DNA from: Bugulina stolonifera
Taxonomy: Eukaryota > Bryozoa > Gymnolaemata > Cheilostomatida > Bugulidae
DNA length: 64,000 nucleotides
Direction of reading: 5' to 3'
NCBI GenBank assembly: GCA_935421135.1
Contig: OW285189.1
Span: 3,865,072 to 3,929,071 of the forward strand
This document shows, piece after piece, positions 48,781 to 61,330 of this stretch. A model generated the notes under the pieces. That model ran no database searches and was not told the DNA's origin. It was given only the letters and a program-made list of their open reading frames with translations. The stretch's first letter is position 1. Each line of letters begins with the position of its first letter. A program made the translations under genes and the position numbers.

Positions 48781-49439
48781 CCAAAAGATTACAATATTGC
48801 TGTAGTAACTACTAGTAGCTATTATTAGCTTATTATGCTTGCTGTAATAGCATTATCATTGATTATAATTGAAGCCTAAGCTGTGTAAAGTTTGAATTAC
48901 AGATGACAAGTTTGAATTATTTGAAGCCATTTATATAGTGCTCAGCAGGGACCAAGGCTAATAGTTTGAACTAACCAAGTTTTTGAATTATCCAAGGCTG
49001 AATTAATCAAGTTCCACTGTAATTAGTTCTTATACAACATAGTCCCCATTAGTTAAGAATGTGGAACCAAATTATCATTCCCTGATTCAGCAGTTTATAG
49101 AAGCAGATGAAATATTGTGAATTGATGTCTATATTAATCTGGTAATTGGGAGAATTAGGTTTATTGGATTATGGTTAGTTGCAACATCTCCAGCAACAGT
49201 TCATGTAGATTTCCCTAAATAAATTCAAGGAAATTGTGTTTAATTTTATAAGGTACAATATGCCCTCTCATGCTAGTAAGGAAACACTAGTTTACAATGT
49301 ATGCGCATCAAACATTTCTTCAATGTTTAAAAACTAGCAATAAGAATATTGTCTACAAGTTTCCCACTTGTGTGACCCATCTTCTTAGACAGCCTTTGGT
49401 TCACTCCATCACACACTGGGTAAACCCTCTGTAAGTAAT

Positions 49440-49600
49440 AAACTAACCTTTCAGAACTGTAGGTCTGACTAAGTGCTTATTGTGGGTGTTCCAGATTCGA
49501 TTCCTGTGAATTTCATTGGTGGTGTTAGGAAGGGCATCCAACCATCAATACCCTAGTGCTGCTTCAGTAAGTTTGCAGTTGGTGAAATGCCTACCCTTCC
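49440..49600 (+). mobile_element. SINE-like fragment
   Basis: gattcgattcctg (B-box-like), then ggtggtgttaggaagggcat, resembles the tRNA-derived SINE at 28.2 kb (ggttcaattcc, ggtgttagaaaggacatc). The A-box region is decayed. Confidence 0.5.
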
Positions 49601-50129
49601 CTAAACTAGAAAAGATGCAGACCTCTTCAGCGCATTGCTGTATTTTCTGATATTATAGTGGGAAGTAAAGCTGGTAAGTTTTCTTCGGCATAATCGAAAG
49701 GAAAACGGTAATGGGATAAAATTGCCATTCTGAGCCAAAAGGGGGAATCATATTAAACTCACCACAACGATCAGCATCAGAATGTATTTTCACATTGTTC
49801 TTGCCTACAGCCGCCAATGTGACCTGGCAAATCAGGCACAAATGATTTTTACATTTAAGTCATTTAAGTCATAGATTTTACTTGTTTTGTGTACTTGCTG
49901 ACTTGACTTGAGTTGGACTTACACATCAATGCGACTTGACTTGACTTGGAAACTTGAATGACTTGTGAACTTAACTTGGGGCCTACCAAGTCAATGTGAT
50001 GGATAAGAAACACTGTACACTGTATAGCGAACATGAAAGACATGTCTCAATTGTCTGCCAATTTATCATTTTTACTTCATCAGTGCTGCTATCAGCACTC
50101 AGAGTATATCAGGGTAAGGTATGAGGATA

Positions 50130-50205
50130 CACAACACAGGTAACACTTACACTGTGTGTGTTTGAGGGTATACAGTGTATACTCTCATGCACACACAGAG
50201 TAAGT
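50130..50205. repeat. Hairpin of acacttacactgtgtg arms
   Basis: acacttacactgtgtgtgtt is inverted by cacacacagagtaagtgt. It is a diverged copy of the hairpin in the 1.44-kb repeat (53914-53974 and its second copy). Confidence 0.65.
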
Positions 50206-50439
50206 GTGGTACTAGCACATTCGTCACATTTCCCCCTACTAGAGATATGACTATTTCTATTGCATGCTGTTTTTTCTTGTAAACATGATCTTGGATGCAA
50301 GCTATGTTACCATTATTTGGTGCATCATCAAAAAGGTGTGATGATTACTTAAATTGCCTTAGTCCACTGCTAGAGAATGAAGACTGTGTTATTTGTTGGC
50401 GTTATGAGAATATTTTCATTACAATATTATATTATAAAG

Positions 50440-50630
50440 TACTTTTAAGCAAGGGATTTACATGTATTTGTGAGCAGTCAGAGACTTGTTTCAAATTCAT
50501 GAAAATACCAGTCCCTGACCTCTACAGCACCTACAATGCTCAAAAATAAATTCCTTGCTTAAAACTATTGTATGAAAAAAATGGCCAAACCCATTATGGG
50601 TTTGGCCATTTTTTTTTCGTATAGCTTGAT
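50440..50630. mobile_element. TIR element copy lacking most of the tRNA-like core
   Basis: Arms tttaagcaagggattta and the inverse ataaattccttgcttaaa lie around a shortened interior (ccagtccctgacctctacagcacc). It is followed by a perfect hairpin atggccaaaccca/tgggtttggccat, matching the outer ends of the family. It sits at the centre of the large inverted duplication. Confidence 0.6.
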
Positions 50631-52339
50631 ATAAATGTATAATGTATATTGCATAAAATAGTATGTATAATACATAATATAATAATAATTATGTTGCATT
50701 ACTTGCACATGTATGTTTACGTTATAGGTCATATATTGTAAAATTGAACTAATATAATGCACAGCTAATATAGCGACTGTCCAGTAGACTGCAGTTTATA
50801 ATATAATCCACCCAGCAGGCAGTTTTAGAAGTTCTACACAAGCCTTTCAAATCATTTTATTAACGAAATAACGTCATGTGAACTGATATCTTGACTGACT
50901 AGCATAATTTTATACAACCTCAATAGCAACACACTCTGGGTTTCAGAGATGCTGGGAATGAATGTAACTAAACAATCTGGCAAACTGTTCTCTTATTAGA
51001 AATTTGATGATCAAACTGATATTTCAGAAAGCTTAAAGCTTTACTTAACAGGCAGACTATAGCAAACAAAATGGTTTATTTTTGCTTTAAAGCAAAATGA
51101 CATGTTACCTAAAAAGTAAAAAAATGAGAACATATAGGATGCGTCAAAGAGAAGTATTTCTGAGAAGGTGCAGGAGAGACAACATGATTGTATGATCTAG
51201 CATGGCTCAAAATATAAAAAAATATCACTTGCGTGTTAGTAAGAGAGGTCATATATGTATCTCTCTTACATCTTTTAACACAGTTTTCTTCAATTAATGT
51301 CCTGCAATAATACAGGAACTGGCACTGGAGATCATGAAGAAAATAACAGTAATCCAAGTAACTCAAATATTAATTCCTTAATTCCCTTAATAGCCAGATT
51401 AACATAGACACATCAATCATCTTAATACTTCCCATGGTTCTAATAGACTGCTTAATCATGGAATAATAATTTGGATCTCTATTTTTAACAAATCGGAAAC
51501 TACTTACAATAATTTATTAAATAGTTTTGGGTGTTAAGTGCACAGTCACTGTTAAGTTGGACTAAACTGGATTATTGTAGGTGATAGTCATATGTATATG
51601 CATTCATATACGGTAGAACAAGTGGTTGAACTAGACTTGTATCAAGCTTTGGTGTGTCGTCTAATGATATTTATATACATCTATATGCACATGAAGGCAC
51701 CTCATAAATTTCCTTCTTTTCAATATTTAATAGAATCGACAACCGCACTGCATCAGTTACTATGACTAGACAAAATACCTCCAACAAGCTGAATTTTATT
51801 GTTGCATCGCCATCAGGGCTGTTCGCAAGTATGCTGTCGCATTATTTTCCAAATATATTAATCCAATAATTAAAGTTAATAGCTACCATTGTGGTATTTT
51901 GTACTCTCCAAAATACGAGACAGTGGAACTTGCCTAATTCGGCCTCCTTAAGTTGGAAACTTGGTTTGTTCAAACTGTTAGTCTTAGTCCCAGCAGAGCA
52001 CTATATAAATGGCTTCACTTACATGTATATTATATACAGTGTATATACATTATATTATATATATGACTTTATTTAATGTGCAATATAACGTAGTGTACAT
52101 GTAATAAATCTCAGCATCATGTTTTTGTTTTTCATATTGAAAACCTTTGCATGTTTTTCATGCTGTTGCACAGGCACTTAAAAAGGAAAACAAAAGGAGC
52201 TATACGGCAAGAAAGTGAGGAGAGAAAAAAAAGGAATATGACAGTGCCAGAGCAGAGGAAACAAATAAGCATAGAGAGTAAGATTTTTTTATGCAGAGTA
52301 CAATTCATACATAACATACAATGTAGATACCATAATATT

Positions 52340-52925
52340 GTAATGGTTTTTGATGGGTTGTGCTGTCGTCCTAGGACGACTCCCTTGTCTGAAATGAAGA
52401 GCCTATGAGTGGTGCTAGGCCTTCTCATCACATGAAAGATTAACAGGTAGTAGTAGTCCAATGACTACCCAAGACGACCCATGTGGTCCCGAGTCAATGC
52501 TTGTTTATTATACTGAGAAGGAGTATGTTCCGACCTAGCAGGAAATCCGGGAAGCAAGGTCGAGGACCTTGACGACTGGAACGACCAATACTACAAAGTG
52601 AAGACTCTGTATAAGTAGTATAGATGTGTATTTATTGAGATCCAAGCATCAAGTGAGACAATGAACATAAAAACAATGTGCTTTATATAGTATAAGAACT
52701 TCCGGAGAAAGTTCCGGTAAAAAGACCAACGTAGTGTCGTCCGGAAATTGTGCAACAAGATGGCGGCCAGAAACCCGATGGCCGACCCAAAATGGGTCGG
52801 GTACAAAAAAAGATGCTTAAAATCATCCATTTCATGCACAACATCAATATCAGGCAATTCTGAGAGGTCGGCCCTCTTTACATGGGTATAAAAAGGACAT
52901 AATTGCTCAGTAATGCACATTATAC
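52340..52925 (-). repeat. Inverted-repeat arm unit, right copy
   Basis: Mirror of 48216-48780. In this copy the MCITEQLC frame stays open for 109 codons on the minus strand (52920-52591) with no recognisable domain. TATAAAAAGG lies at 52887-52896 on the plus strand. I treat it as repeat DNA. Confidence 0.6.
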
Positions 52926-53673
52926 GTAAATAAGTGACAATTTACTATATAGACAATTAATACAAACACATGTAATGCAATATATGACTGCATATAATAA
53001 GTGTCATGTAGTCGAGAGGCTGAGATATAGTCACATTTTACCATTACAATATATACACTAACATATGAATTGAAGACAGATTGAAAATGAAAATTTTACA
53101 ATTGGTAGCCATAAAATGCGACCCATTATGTTGACATTGCATTGTACTACTGTAATTTTTTTGCTCAAGCTGAGCTGGGAAAACCTGCTGATTGCTAACT
53201 AGATGCATTTTCATACTGCTGTCCTTTACATGTGATGCGTACAATGTACATTGTATTTTGTTCCCCATCTGCAGTGTTGTAGTTTTGTGCTTAATAAGCA
53301 TTCTTGCATATACATGTATAGTTTTGTCATGTTACAACTTGTCTTTTCTCCATTCTATTCACAGTTAGAGTAAATGAAAGTTTATGCATACATGCACATT
53401 CATGTGCTACTACATTTATAGTGCTATTTGTGAAGTAGGAGTCCAAGTCATTATGCAAAGTGAAAGGATCTCATAATTAAAACTTGGCCCTAATTCAAAC
53501 CAATTATGCTGGTCCCTTGGAGTTTGAATTAAGCAAGTTCCACTGTGCTTTATGATATAATATTGTAATCAGTGAAAATATTGTCGTATTGCCAACAAAA
53601 AACAGTTTTCATTTTCTACTAGTGGATTAAGATGATATAAGAAATTATCTTTTTTTTGATAATTCATCAAATG

Positions 53674-55116
53674 GTAACATACATGTAGCTTACATCAGAG
53701 ATTATGCTTACAAGAAAAATTGCATAAAGCAGAGAATGATAAGCATGTCACTAATGGAAGAAAATGTTGAGATGAATGTGTGAGTTATGGTAGTTCCAAG
53801 CCAAAAAAATCCATAGTTTAAAATTCTCACTTCATGAAAGGGAGTATTTATGCGCTATGACTTACACTAAACTCGCACTAACACCCAAACTATACTAGCA
53901 ATACAGTTGCAAGACTTACCCTGTGTGTACTTGAGAGTATAGACTGCATAGTCTCAAGCATACACAGTGTAAGTGTTACCCGTATTGTGTATCCTCATTC
54001 CTAATCCTGATATACTCTGAGTGCTGCCAGTAGCACTGATGACGTATAAATGTAAATTTATGTAAGGAAATCTACATGAACTGTTACTGGACATGATGCA
54101 ACTAACCACAACCCAAGTAACCTAATTCTTCCAATTGATAGATCAATTAGACACAACAAGTTGCAATAATCCATCTGCTTCGGGTAGACTGCTAAATCAT
54201 AGAAAGATAATTTTGATCTAATCAGAGACTATTTGATAATAATTAATTAATCAGGTTAGAGTGTGAAATACACAGTCGCTGTTAAATTGGCCTACTCGAG
54301 TCTTACAGACGATGCCGTCGTGTATGTGCACAGCCCTAAGCAATGTAGCTTTAGTGGCTACCCAGTCTTTGTCTTTGCGTATTCTTTCCTATACCTCAAT
54401 GGCCCACAAGCTGTGATCCTCACTGCATGAAACTATAAGGATGACTGCACTATTTACAATAATCTGACCTCTTTGATAGTTAAACGGCCAGGTACTTCCG
54501 TCCAAATACTGTATAATTCTCTGTACACAATAATAATACTGTCTGTAACTGCTTAACATCAATAAAATGCATTGAGATTATTAATAACTACTACTATTTG
54601 CTAATATTTAATTCGACGACCTTAGGGTTGTCGTCATGCTGAAAGACTGGGAGTCGTCCATAACAATATTTATCTACATGTATTTGTGCAATGCGACGGA
54701 ACATTGTTTAATTTGCCAGAACTAAGCATTTATTATGATATCCTAACTGGATTATGTAGTAGGTTCACAAAGTATTACATGTAATTCCCAAAAGGAGCAT
54801 AAACTAGAGAGGTATTCCTTTACTGCTAGTTAGAGATGACTAAAAATACAGAAATCGCAGCTCTATTTATACATCATAGAAAGGGCTGAGGATTTTGATA
54901 TTTTAAGGGGGGGGGGGGGGGGGCGGATAATAGTGGATTTTGGAGATGAGCAGAACTTGGCAGACTTGCCCAAGGGCAGAATACACAGAGAGACCAAGAG
55001 AGAGATAGAGGGATCTGTAGCAAGTGCTCATCGTAATGAAGTGTACCTGAGCAAGTGGTCTATTATATACTGTACTAAGGGCTACACACTTTGTCTCAGT
55101 TTAAACCAGGTTCTAG
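53674..55116 (+). repeat. 1.44-kb direct repeat, left copy (R1)
   Basis: It matches 59787-61228 base for base by eye, except for an 11-bp indel (aactcgcacta present here near 53865), a shorter G-run (17 against 27) and one g/a change near 54948. It contains the hairpin cttaccctgtgtgtacttga at 53914-53974. R1 ends at ttctag, exactly where the Harbinger begins. Confidence 0.9.
54907..54923 (+). repeat. Poly-G run in R1 (17 G)
   Basis: Uninterrupted G tract; 27 G in the matching position of R2 (61009-61035). Confidence 0.85.
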
Positions 55117-55361
55117 TCACACGGGCACGAAAGTGCCAACGAAACGTGAAACGACAACTCCAACGAAATCGTTGAAGCTGAAACGTAGTTTCGTTGTCGT
55201 TTGCTCAGCATCAAACTGTGTTGGATCGGCAATAATTCGTTGGACTGTGATTGGTCCGTGAAGCGAGTACTTGCCTGTAATTGGTTAATGCTGGCTGCTG
55301 TTGATTGGACTATAAAGCAATGGCGGAGCGACTTCCTTAACGACATTTGCCTAACTACAAG

Positions 55362-56508
55362 ATGGCGGACTTTACATCAGACTTCATTAGCATCGTTAGA
55401 AGCAAATCTGTGCTGTACGACAAGTCAAATCCCGATTATAAAGATACTGGTAGCGTGAAAAAAAACAACTGGACTGATGTAGCTAGCGAGTATTATATTA
55501 TCAGCAATGAACAGTTGAATGGTGAGAAATTAACCAGTGTTTTTATAATAATTTCAATATTCTATTGTTTATATTATTGTGAACTATTATAACTGTACAT
55601 GTTTCATTAATTTTTAAGTATCTTTTATGAAATAACTTGTCTTATTTTATATGCCAGTGTTATACATTGATGTTGCATATTTCCTTTGGTCAATTACGCT
55701 TAAATGAAAATGTTCATTTGTTCCAGATGTGACTGCTAGCAAAAAGTGGACTGGTTTGCGAGACACTTTCGTGAGGGTTCAAAAGACTCACTTGGCTAGT
55801 TCAACAAGTGGGAGCTCACCAAAGCCACTCCCAAAATGGAGATATTATCAAGATATGCTGTGGTATGCTGCATACCAAAAGAAACGTGTAGCTAGGTTAG
55901 TAGTTAAAAGTTTAAATTAACACTGAAACAAGACTGAGAAATGAGTATGTGTAACACATGAAAACAATTTTTCAATTGAATTCACCTATGTTAATATATT
56001 TGTAAAATCATGCATACCTACATAAGGAAAAACTCACAACATGTGCTTAAATTAAAATGTTATTAAAATCTTGTATTGTTCACATTGTAGTCATTCAAGA
56101 ACAAATATTCGAGTAGAGCAAGACCTAGAAGTAGATTCATCTGCCTCTACGTCCTCTGCTTCTACATCTTCCGCTGACCACTCTGCCACACCTAGTAAGA
56201 GCAGCACGCCAGCTCCTCAGGCTCCACCTACTACCAACAAAAGAAAAAGAAAGCTGGATGCGAGAGATGAGGAGCTGAAAGAAATTAATAGGCAGATAGA
56301 GGCTGCTCTGAAGGAAGAGCCTGAAGAGAAAGGAGAAGAGTACCATGCTGCTATGAGCTGGGCCAAGAGATACAAGCGGCTCAGCTCATACCAGCAGCAT
56401 GTATTCCGAACAGGGCTTGAAGAGCTTTTCTTCAAGGCCGAATTCCAGACACCTATAAATTACACAAACAATGACTTATATATCCCTCATTACACTACAC
56501 TAGATTAA
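55362..56508 (+). CDS. Harbinger MADF/Myb-like DNA-binding protein, three exons, 248 aa
   Basis: Exons 55362-55521, 55727-55895 and 56091-56508; donors GTGAGA and GTTAGT, acceptors TGTTCCAG and CATTGTAG. Phases 1 and 2 match, giving 249 codons with the stop. The ATG at 55362 has a strong context (AAGATGG). Residues about 5-100 form a MADF domain: FISIVRSKSVLYDKSNPDYK, NNWTDVA, KKWTGLRDTFVR, KWRYYQDMLW. A Ser/Thr/Pro linker and a KRKRKLD basic stretch (likely nuclear signal) follow. The C-terminal YQQHVFRTGLEELFF resembles a BESS motif. In Harbinger elements this partner binds the transposon ends and helps bring the transposase into the nucleus. It converges on the transposase gene. Confidence 0.88.
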
Positions 56509-56609
56509 TTTTGACCTCATGTACTTCAATGTTATATTTTTGTTATTTTAATTAATATTTTGTTAAGTTTGGTTTTGCACAATACAATGTAACATTACAT
56601 ACCTTTTGT

Positions 56610-58573
56610 TTATCTTCTATTGACATGAGCAAGTTGCCATGGCACACTACCGCTGTCACTAGAGAAATAGGAGATGTAGGACCTTCGTATTCGATTGGCC
56701 TCTGCAGTTGCATGGCGAGATTGAGAAGGCCTAACACCGCCATCAAGTGTAGGGCTAGCTCTCCAGAAACCTTGTTGCACACTTCCATCACCACATACAT
56801 AGTCACCGAAGCCACCTGGCATATACTTCGGATCACTAATAGTGCACAGGAAGTTGTGCAACACACACATAGCTTTCACCTGTACCTCAACCTTTTTGGG
56901 GGTGGCAATGATGGTCTTTAACAACAGACGCCATCGCTGAGCAAGAATTCCTGTTGACAAAAACTAAATATTAAAACATTAAACACTACAATCTATGAAA
57001 GATATATTGCGCAGTTGTCATTGAATAATTAACAAATAAAGATTTCATGTCATGCTGCATTTATACGCATTATATACACATTTTGATAATGTATACAACA
57101 TGTAATATTAATCAAATTAAATCAAATTAAATCAAATAAATCTTTTTTTAAACACAGTTTTACAAAGGGGTACGCTGTTTGCACCATGACTGCTAAGAGG
57201 TACTTAGGCTAAAAACAGTTGGGAACCCCTGGTTTAAGGTCATATTATAAGATGTGCTCATTACCCTGTTATACAACAGTGTGAGTTGTCAGCAGTGTAT
57301 CGACTTACCAAAAGCATTTTCTACTACCCTTCTTGCTCTAGACAGTCTGTAGTTGAAGACTTTCTTTTCTGTGCTGTCTAACTGTCTACCTGGTAATGGG
57401 CGCATGATGTAGTCTTTCAGAGGAAATGCCTCATCTCCAACAAACACATATGGTAGCTGTTGGCCACCCACATCTTTCGGTGGTGGTAAGTTGACACGTC
57501 CTATGACATACATGTACTACAGAATTAGCAAACTAAAATACTACAGAATTATTAAACAAAGTATTACTTAATCATTGCGTAACTATAGCATAAGACTCCG
57601 AAACACTTGTATTACCTTGAGCAAGTGCTTGACCAAAGATGGAGGACTCCCAGACACCACCATCGCTTTGGCTGCCTGGCTGACCAACATCGATAACTAA
57701 AAACCGATAGTTGGCATCAACCACAGCCATCAACACGACACTCTCCCTCTGCTTATAGTTGAAATAAACAGAGCCACCACAGCGAGGCTTTTGGATGGTG
57801 ACATGCTTGCCATCTATGCTCCCCAAGCAAGTTGGGAAATTCCATCTTTCAAAGCTGCAAAAATCATATCTCAGTGCTCCAATAGTGTAGCCTCCTTGTT
57901 ACACTAACATAGTCAATCCTAACAAAATGCATGATCCCAAAACTGAGATCTATCAATTAAATACATGTAATGCAGTTTTAGACTTTTGGTATAGCATTAT
58001 TTGAAGCCCTCACTTTATACTGCAATATGTCAAGCCTGTTTAACCTCTCCTCCATTATGGTTCAACCACAAATCACATTCTCATCAGAGAAAAGATGACT
58101 TACCCTTTAGCCACCTGTTTCCAAGCATCTGGACCATTGGGAGGCTGCAGGTATAAAGGCTGTAGGCAGGTGTAAATTGCCTGACAAGTTTCCTGCACAA
58201 TTCCTATCACTGTTGACTTGCCAAGCCGGTAGTGACAGGCTATGGTAGTGAGGCTGGAGCCTTCAGCCAAATGGTGCAATGTAACTGCCAGCTTTAGATC
58301 TGGCTTGATAGATGGCCTCATGTTGGTGTTGAGCTTGGTCAGACTAGGTGACACTAATCCTAGTAGGTAATCAAAATTGCCAACGGACATTCTAAAGTAG
58401 CTAAAAAACCTATCATTGTCTTGCCTTAATTCACTCACAAGGCTGGCAAATATTCCTAGACTAGCTCTTTGTTTGTTAATGGGATGCACCCAGTGCTTCC
58501 TCCTGTTCTGCATTCTTAATAGCAGAGCTTTTTTCTTCAAAAGAAGCAGAGCTATTCTTCTCTTTTTATTCAT
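56610..58573 (-). CDS. PIF/Harbinger DDE transposase (HARBI1-like), four exons, 413 aa
   Basis: Exons 58573-58104, 57854-57616, 57500-57309 and 56950-56610. All junctions are GT-AG (three GTAAG/GTAAT-type donors, acceptors TTTTTGCAG, GTCATAG and GTCAACAG) with matching phases, giving 414 codons with the stop. The ATG at 58573 opens a basic N-terminus (MNKKRRIALL); upstream in-frame ATGs precede hydrophobic sequence unlike the family. A helix-turn-helix (SSLTTIACHYRLGKSTV) lies near 106-122. The DDE nuclease shows GSIDGKH (D171), VGQPGSQSDGG (D221), VGDEAF (D259) and RRVVENAFG (E297), then ILAQRWRLL and VKAMCVLHNFL, all Harbinger signatures. It catalyses cut-and-paste transposition, needing the MADF partner. 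No stop or frameshift found. Confidence 0.9.
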
Positions 58574-58822
58574 TTCTACAAAATAGCAGTCCATCAGGAA
58601 ACAAGCAGTGAAACAGTTGAAGAAGATCATTAGAGTAGTCAGACTGAGTGAAAGGGACATGTAAAGGGAGAGAAATAGACAAGTATAAATGTTGAAGAGA
58701 AGTTGGACATCGAGGTGGACAGCAACCATATACACAGTCCATACGTAGAAACTCCTGTGAAGTGAGTTTTGTTGATATAAAGTGACAGACAGTTCACCAC
58801 CCTTTGTGTCTATGAGCAGCAC

Positions 58823-59730
58823 AACTGATAAATGAGCTGATCACCACTAGATATCGGAATAGAAAGATATGTGACTTGAAAGTCAAAGTAATCTGACCAC
58901 ATGTACTTAACAGGGAGCTGATGTTACTAATGCACTACAAGACTGATTTGATCAGATGATGAGCGAGATTATATTATTGATGTAAAACAACATTTCTATT
59001 TTAATCTTTTAGCATAAAATTATTATAGATTTTTAGCCCACAGTGACAGTGAGTACCGGAATCCTAAGCAATCACCTGCATAACATTTATATTATTCATA
59101 TGAAAATTTTTTTTAAAATATTAATATATGTACATCCTACTTTTTAAGTTCGCTGAATAAAACACACAAGTAACCAGGGGAGGGAGGGAAGAATAGAATA
59201 GAATGTATAATCTAATGAATTGAAATGACTAGAGCGATAATGAAAAGTGATAGACAACAGTGATAATGTAGCAAGTGATAAGGTATTAGAGATGATAGAA
59301 CTTTCATATAAAACTTAATATGATAAGAAAGATGTAAAATAAAATTTAATGACCGATGCTAGTTTGGAAGGATGCTAGTTTCTAAGTTTGGAAGGCGGTG
59401 AAATGAAAGTGATCATAAATAAACCACTTTGTGTAGCTTATTTGGTTGCCGAAATGAAAACCATGTGAAACGAAACCCATTCCGAAAGGAGAATGTAAAA
59501 AGAGAGCTTTTATTTAATATGCAGATTAGCTCAGTAGATTATAATTAATAAATCCGGAAAAAGTCTTGGTCTTCTGCAACTACAATCACGTACATAATAG
59601 CGGAAGTTGTATTGTTATTGTTTCATAACAGGACCGCATAGAATGTAACGCTCGATTCTATTGATCTCAGTCACCGAAAAAATTCGTTATCGTCAGCCGT
59701 GTGACCAGCCTGTCGTTTCGGTAGGAATAA
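58823..59730. other. Non-coding left part of the Harbinger beyond the transposase start
   Basis: Probable transposase promoter and sub-terminal sequence between the gene start and the right inverted repeat. No ORF of note. A gaatagaatagaatg run lies near 59190. Beyond the perfect 48 bp, arm similarity continues weakly (cgtttcg near 59715). Confidence 0.5.
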
Positions 59731-59786
59731 GTTGGAGTTGTCGTTTCACGTTTCGTTGGCACTTTCGTGCCCGTGTGACTAGTCCT

Positions 59787-61228
59787 GTAACATACATGTA
59801 GCTTACATCAGAGATTATGCTTACAAGAAAAATTGCATAAAGCAGAGAATGATAAGCATGTCACTAATGGAAGAAAATGTTGAGATGAATGTGTGAGTTA
59901 TGGTAGTTCCAAGCCAAAAAAATCCATAGTTTAAAATTCTCACTTCATGAAAGGGAGTATTTATGCGCTATGACTTACACTAACACCCAAACTATACTAG
60001 CAATACAGTTGCAAGACTTACCCTGTGTGTACTTGAGAGTATAGACTGCATAGTCTCAAGCATACACAGTGTAAGTGTTACCCGTATTGTGTATCCTCAT
60101 TCCTAATCCTGATATACTCTGAGTGCTGCCAGTAGCACTGATGACGTATAAATGTAAATTTATGTAAGGAAATCTACATGAACTGTTACTGGACATGATG
60201 CAACTAACCACAACCCAAGTAACCTAATTCTTCCAATTGATAGATCAATTAGACACAACAAGTTGCAATAATCCATCTGCTTCGGGTAGACTGCTAAATC
60301 ATAGAAAGATAATTTTGATCTAATCAGAGACTATTTGATAATAATTAATTAATCAGGTTAGAGTGTGAAATACACAGTCGCTGTTAAATTGGCCTACTCG
60401 AGTCTTACAGACGATGCCGTCGTGTATGTGCACAGCCCTAAGCAATGTAGCTTTAGTGGCTACCCAGTCTTTGTCTTTGCGTATTCTTTCCTATACCTCA
60501 ATGGCCCACAAGCTGTGATCCTCACTGCATGAAACTATAAGGATGACTGCACTATTTACAATAATCTGACCTCTTTGATAGTTAAACGGCCAGGTACTTC
60601 CGTCCAAATACTGTATAATTCTCTGTACACAATAATAATACTGTCTGTAACTGCTTAACATCAATAAAATGCATTGAGATTATTAATAACTACTACTATT
60701 TGCTAATATTTAATTCGACGACCTTAGGGTTGTCGTCATGCTGAAAGACTGGGAGTCGTCCATAACAATATTTATCTACATGTATTTGTGCAATGCGACG
60801 GAACATTGTTTAATTTGCCAGAACTAAGCATTTATTATGATATCCTAACTGGATTATGTAGTAGGTTCACAAAGTATTACATGTAATTCCCAAAAGGAGC
60901 ATAAACTAGAGAGGTATTCCTTTACTGCTAGTTAGAGATGACTAAAAATACAGAAATCGCAGCTCTATTTATACATCATAGAAAGGGCTGAGGATTTTGA
61001 TATTTTAAGGGGGGGGGGGGGGGGGGGGGGGGGGGCGGATAATAGTGGATTTTGGAGATAAGCAGAACTTGGCAGACTTGCCCAAGGGCAGAATACACAG
61101 AGAGACCAAGAGAGAGATAGAGGGATCTGTAGCAAGTGCTCATCGTAATGAAGTGTACCTGAGCAAGTGGTCTATTATATACTGTACTAAGGGCTACACA
61201 CTTTGTCTCAGTTTAAACCAGGTTCTAG
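59787..61228 (+). repeat. 1.44-kb direct repeat, right copy (R2)
   Basis: Second copy of R1, starting 8 bases after the Harbinger end. At its 3' end it runs without a break into the tail (gagagtgtgaggctatctat) that pairs with the outer left arm of the inverted duplication at 47.2 kb. R2 is therefore in the original context at its 3' end, R1 at its 5' end. Confidence 0.9.
61009..61035 (+). repeat. Poly-G run in R2 (27 G)
   Basis: Uninterrupted G tract, ten longer than in R1. Its true length may be limited by sequencing. Confidence 0.85.
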
Positions 61229-61330
61229 AGAGTGTGAGGCTATCTATGTTACATACAGGAGATAAGAAACAGTTTGTATAAGTACATCAGGAGTTGTTAG
61301 ACAGGTCAGAGAGCTACAGTACAGTAGAAC

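Larger units (their letters stand above)
55117..59778. mobile_element. Complete PIF/Harbinger transposon, 4662 bp
   Basis: Perfect 48-bp terminal inverted repeats (55117-55164 and 59731-59778) begin TCACACGGGCACGAAAGTGC. CTAG lies at both outer edges; because CTAG is palindromic, the exact target duplication (TA, a 3-bp site or CTAG) is ambiguous. Inside are the two standard Harbinger genes, converging tail to tail with about 100 bp between stops: a MADF/Myb-like gene (plus) and a DDE transposase (minus). Both have intact frames and consistent introns, so the element may be autonomous. Confidence 0.9.
47160..61330. repeat. Large eroded inverted duplication, centre near 50.5 kb
   Basis: Nested inverted matches in matching order: 47160-47400 with 61330-61140 (and 55116-55020); 47760-47850 with 53545-53395; 47940-48070 with 53290-53150; 48216-48780 with 52925-52340; 48880-49020 with 52010-51890; 49020-49260 with 51530-51360. 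Outside these, the gene block 45.6-46.5 kb pairs with 62.6-64 kb. Arms are diverged and interrupted. The right arm holds the Harbinger transposon and a repeated 1.44-kb segment. Confidence 0.7.

Noticed and set aside
58574..58822. Upstream extension of the transposase to an ATG at 58822
   Set aside because: The extra 83 residues are hydrophobic and unlike Harbinger transposases; the ATG at 58573 starts a typical basic N-terminus.
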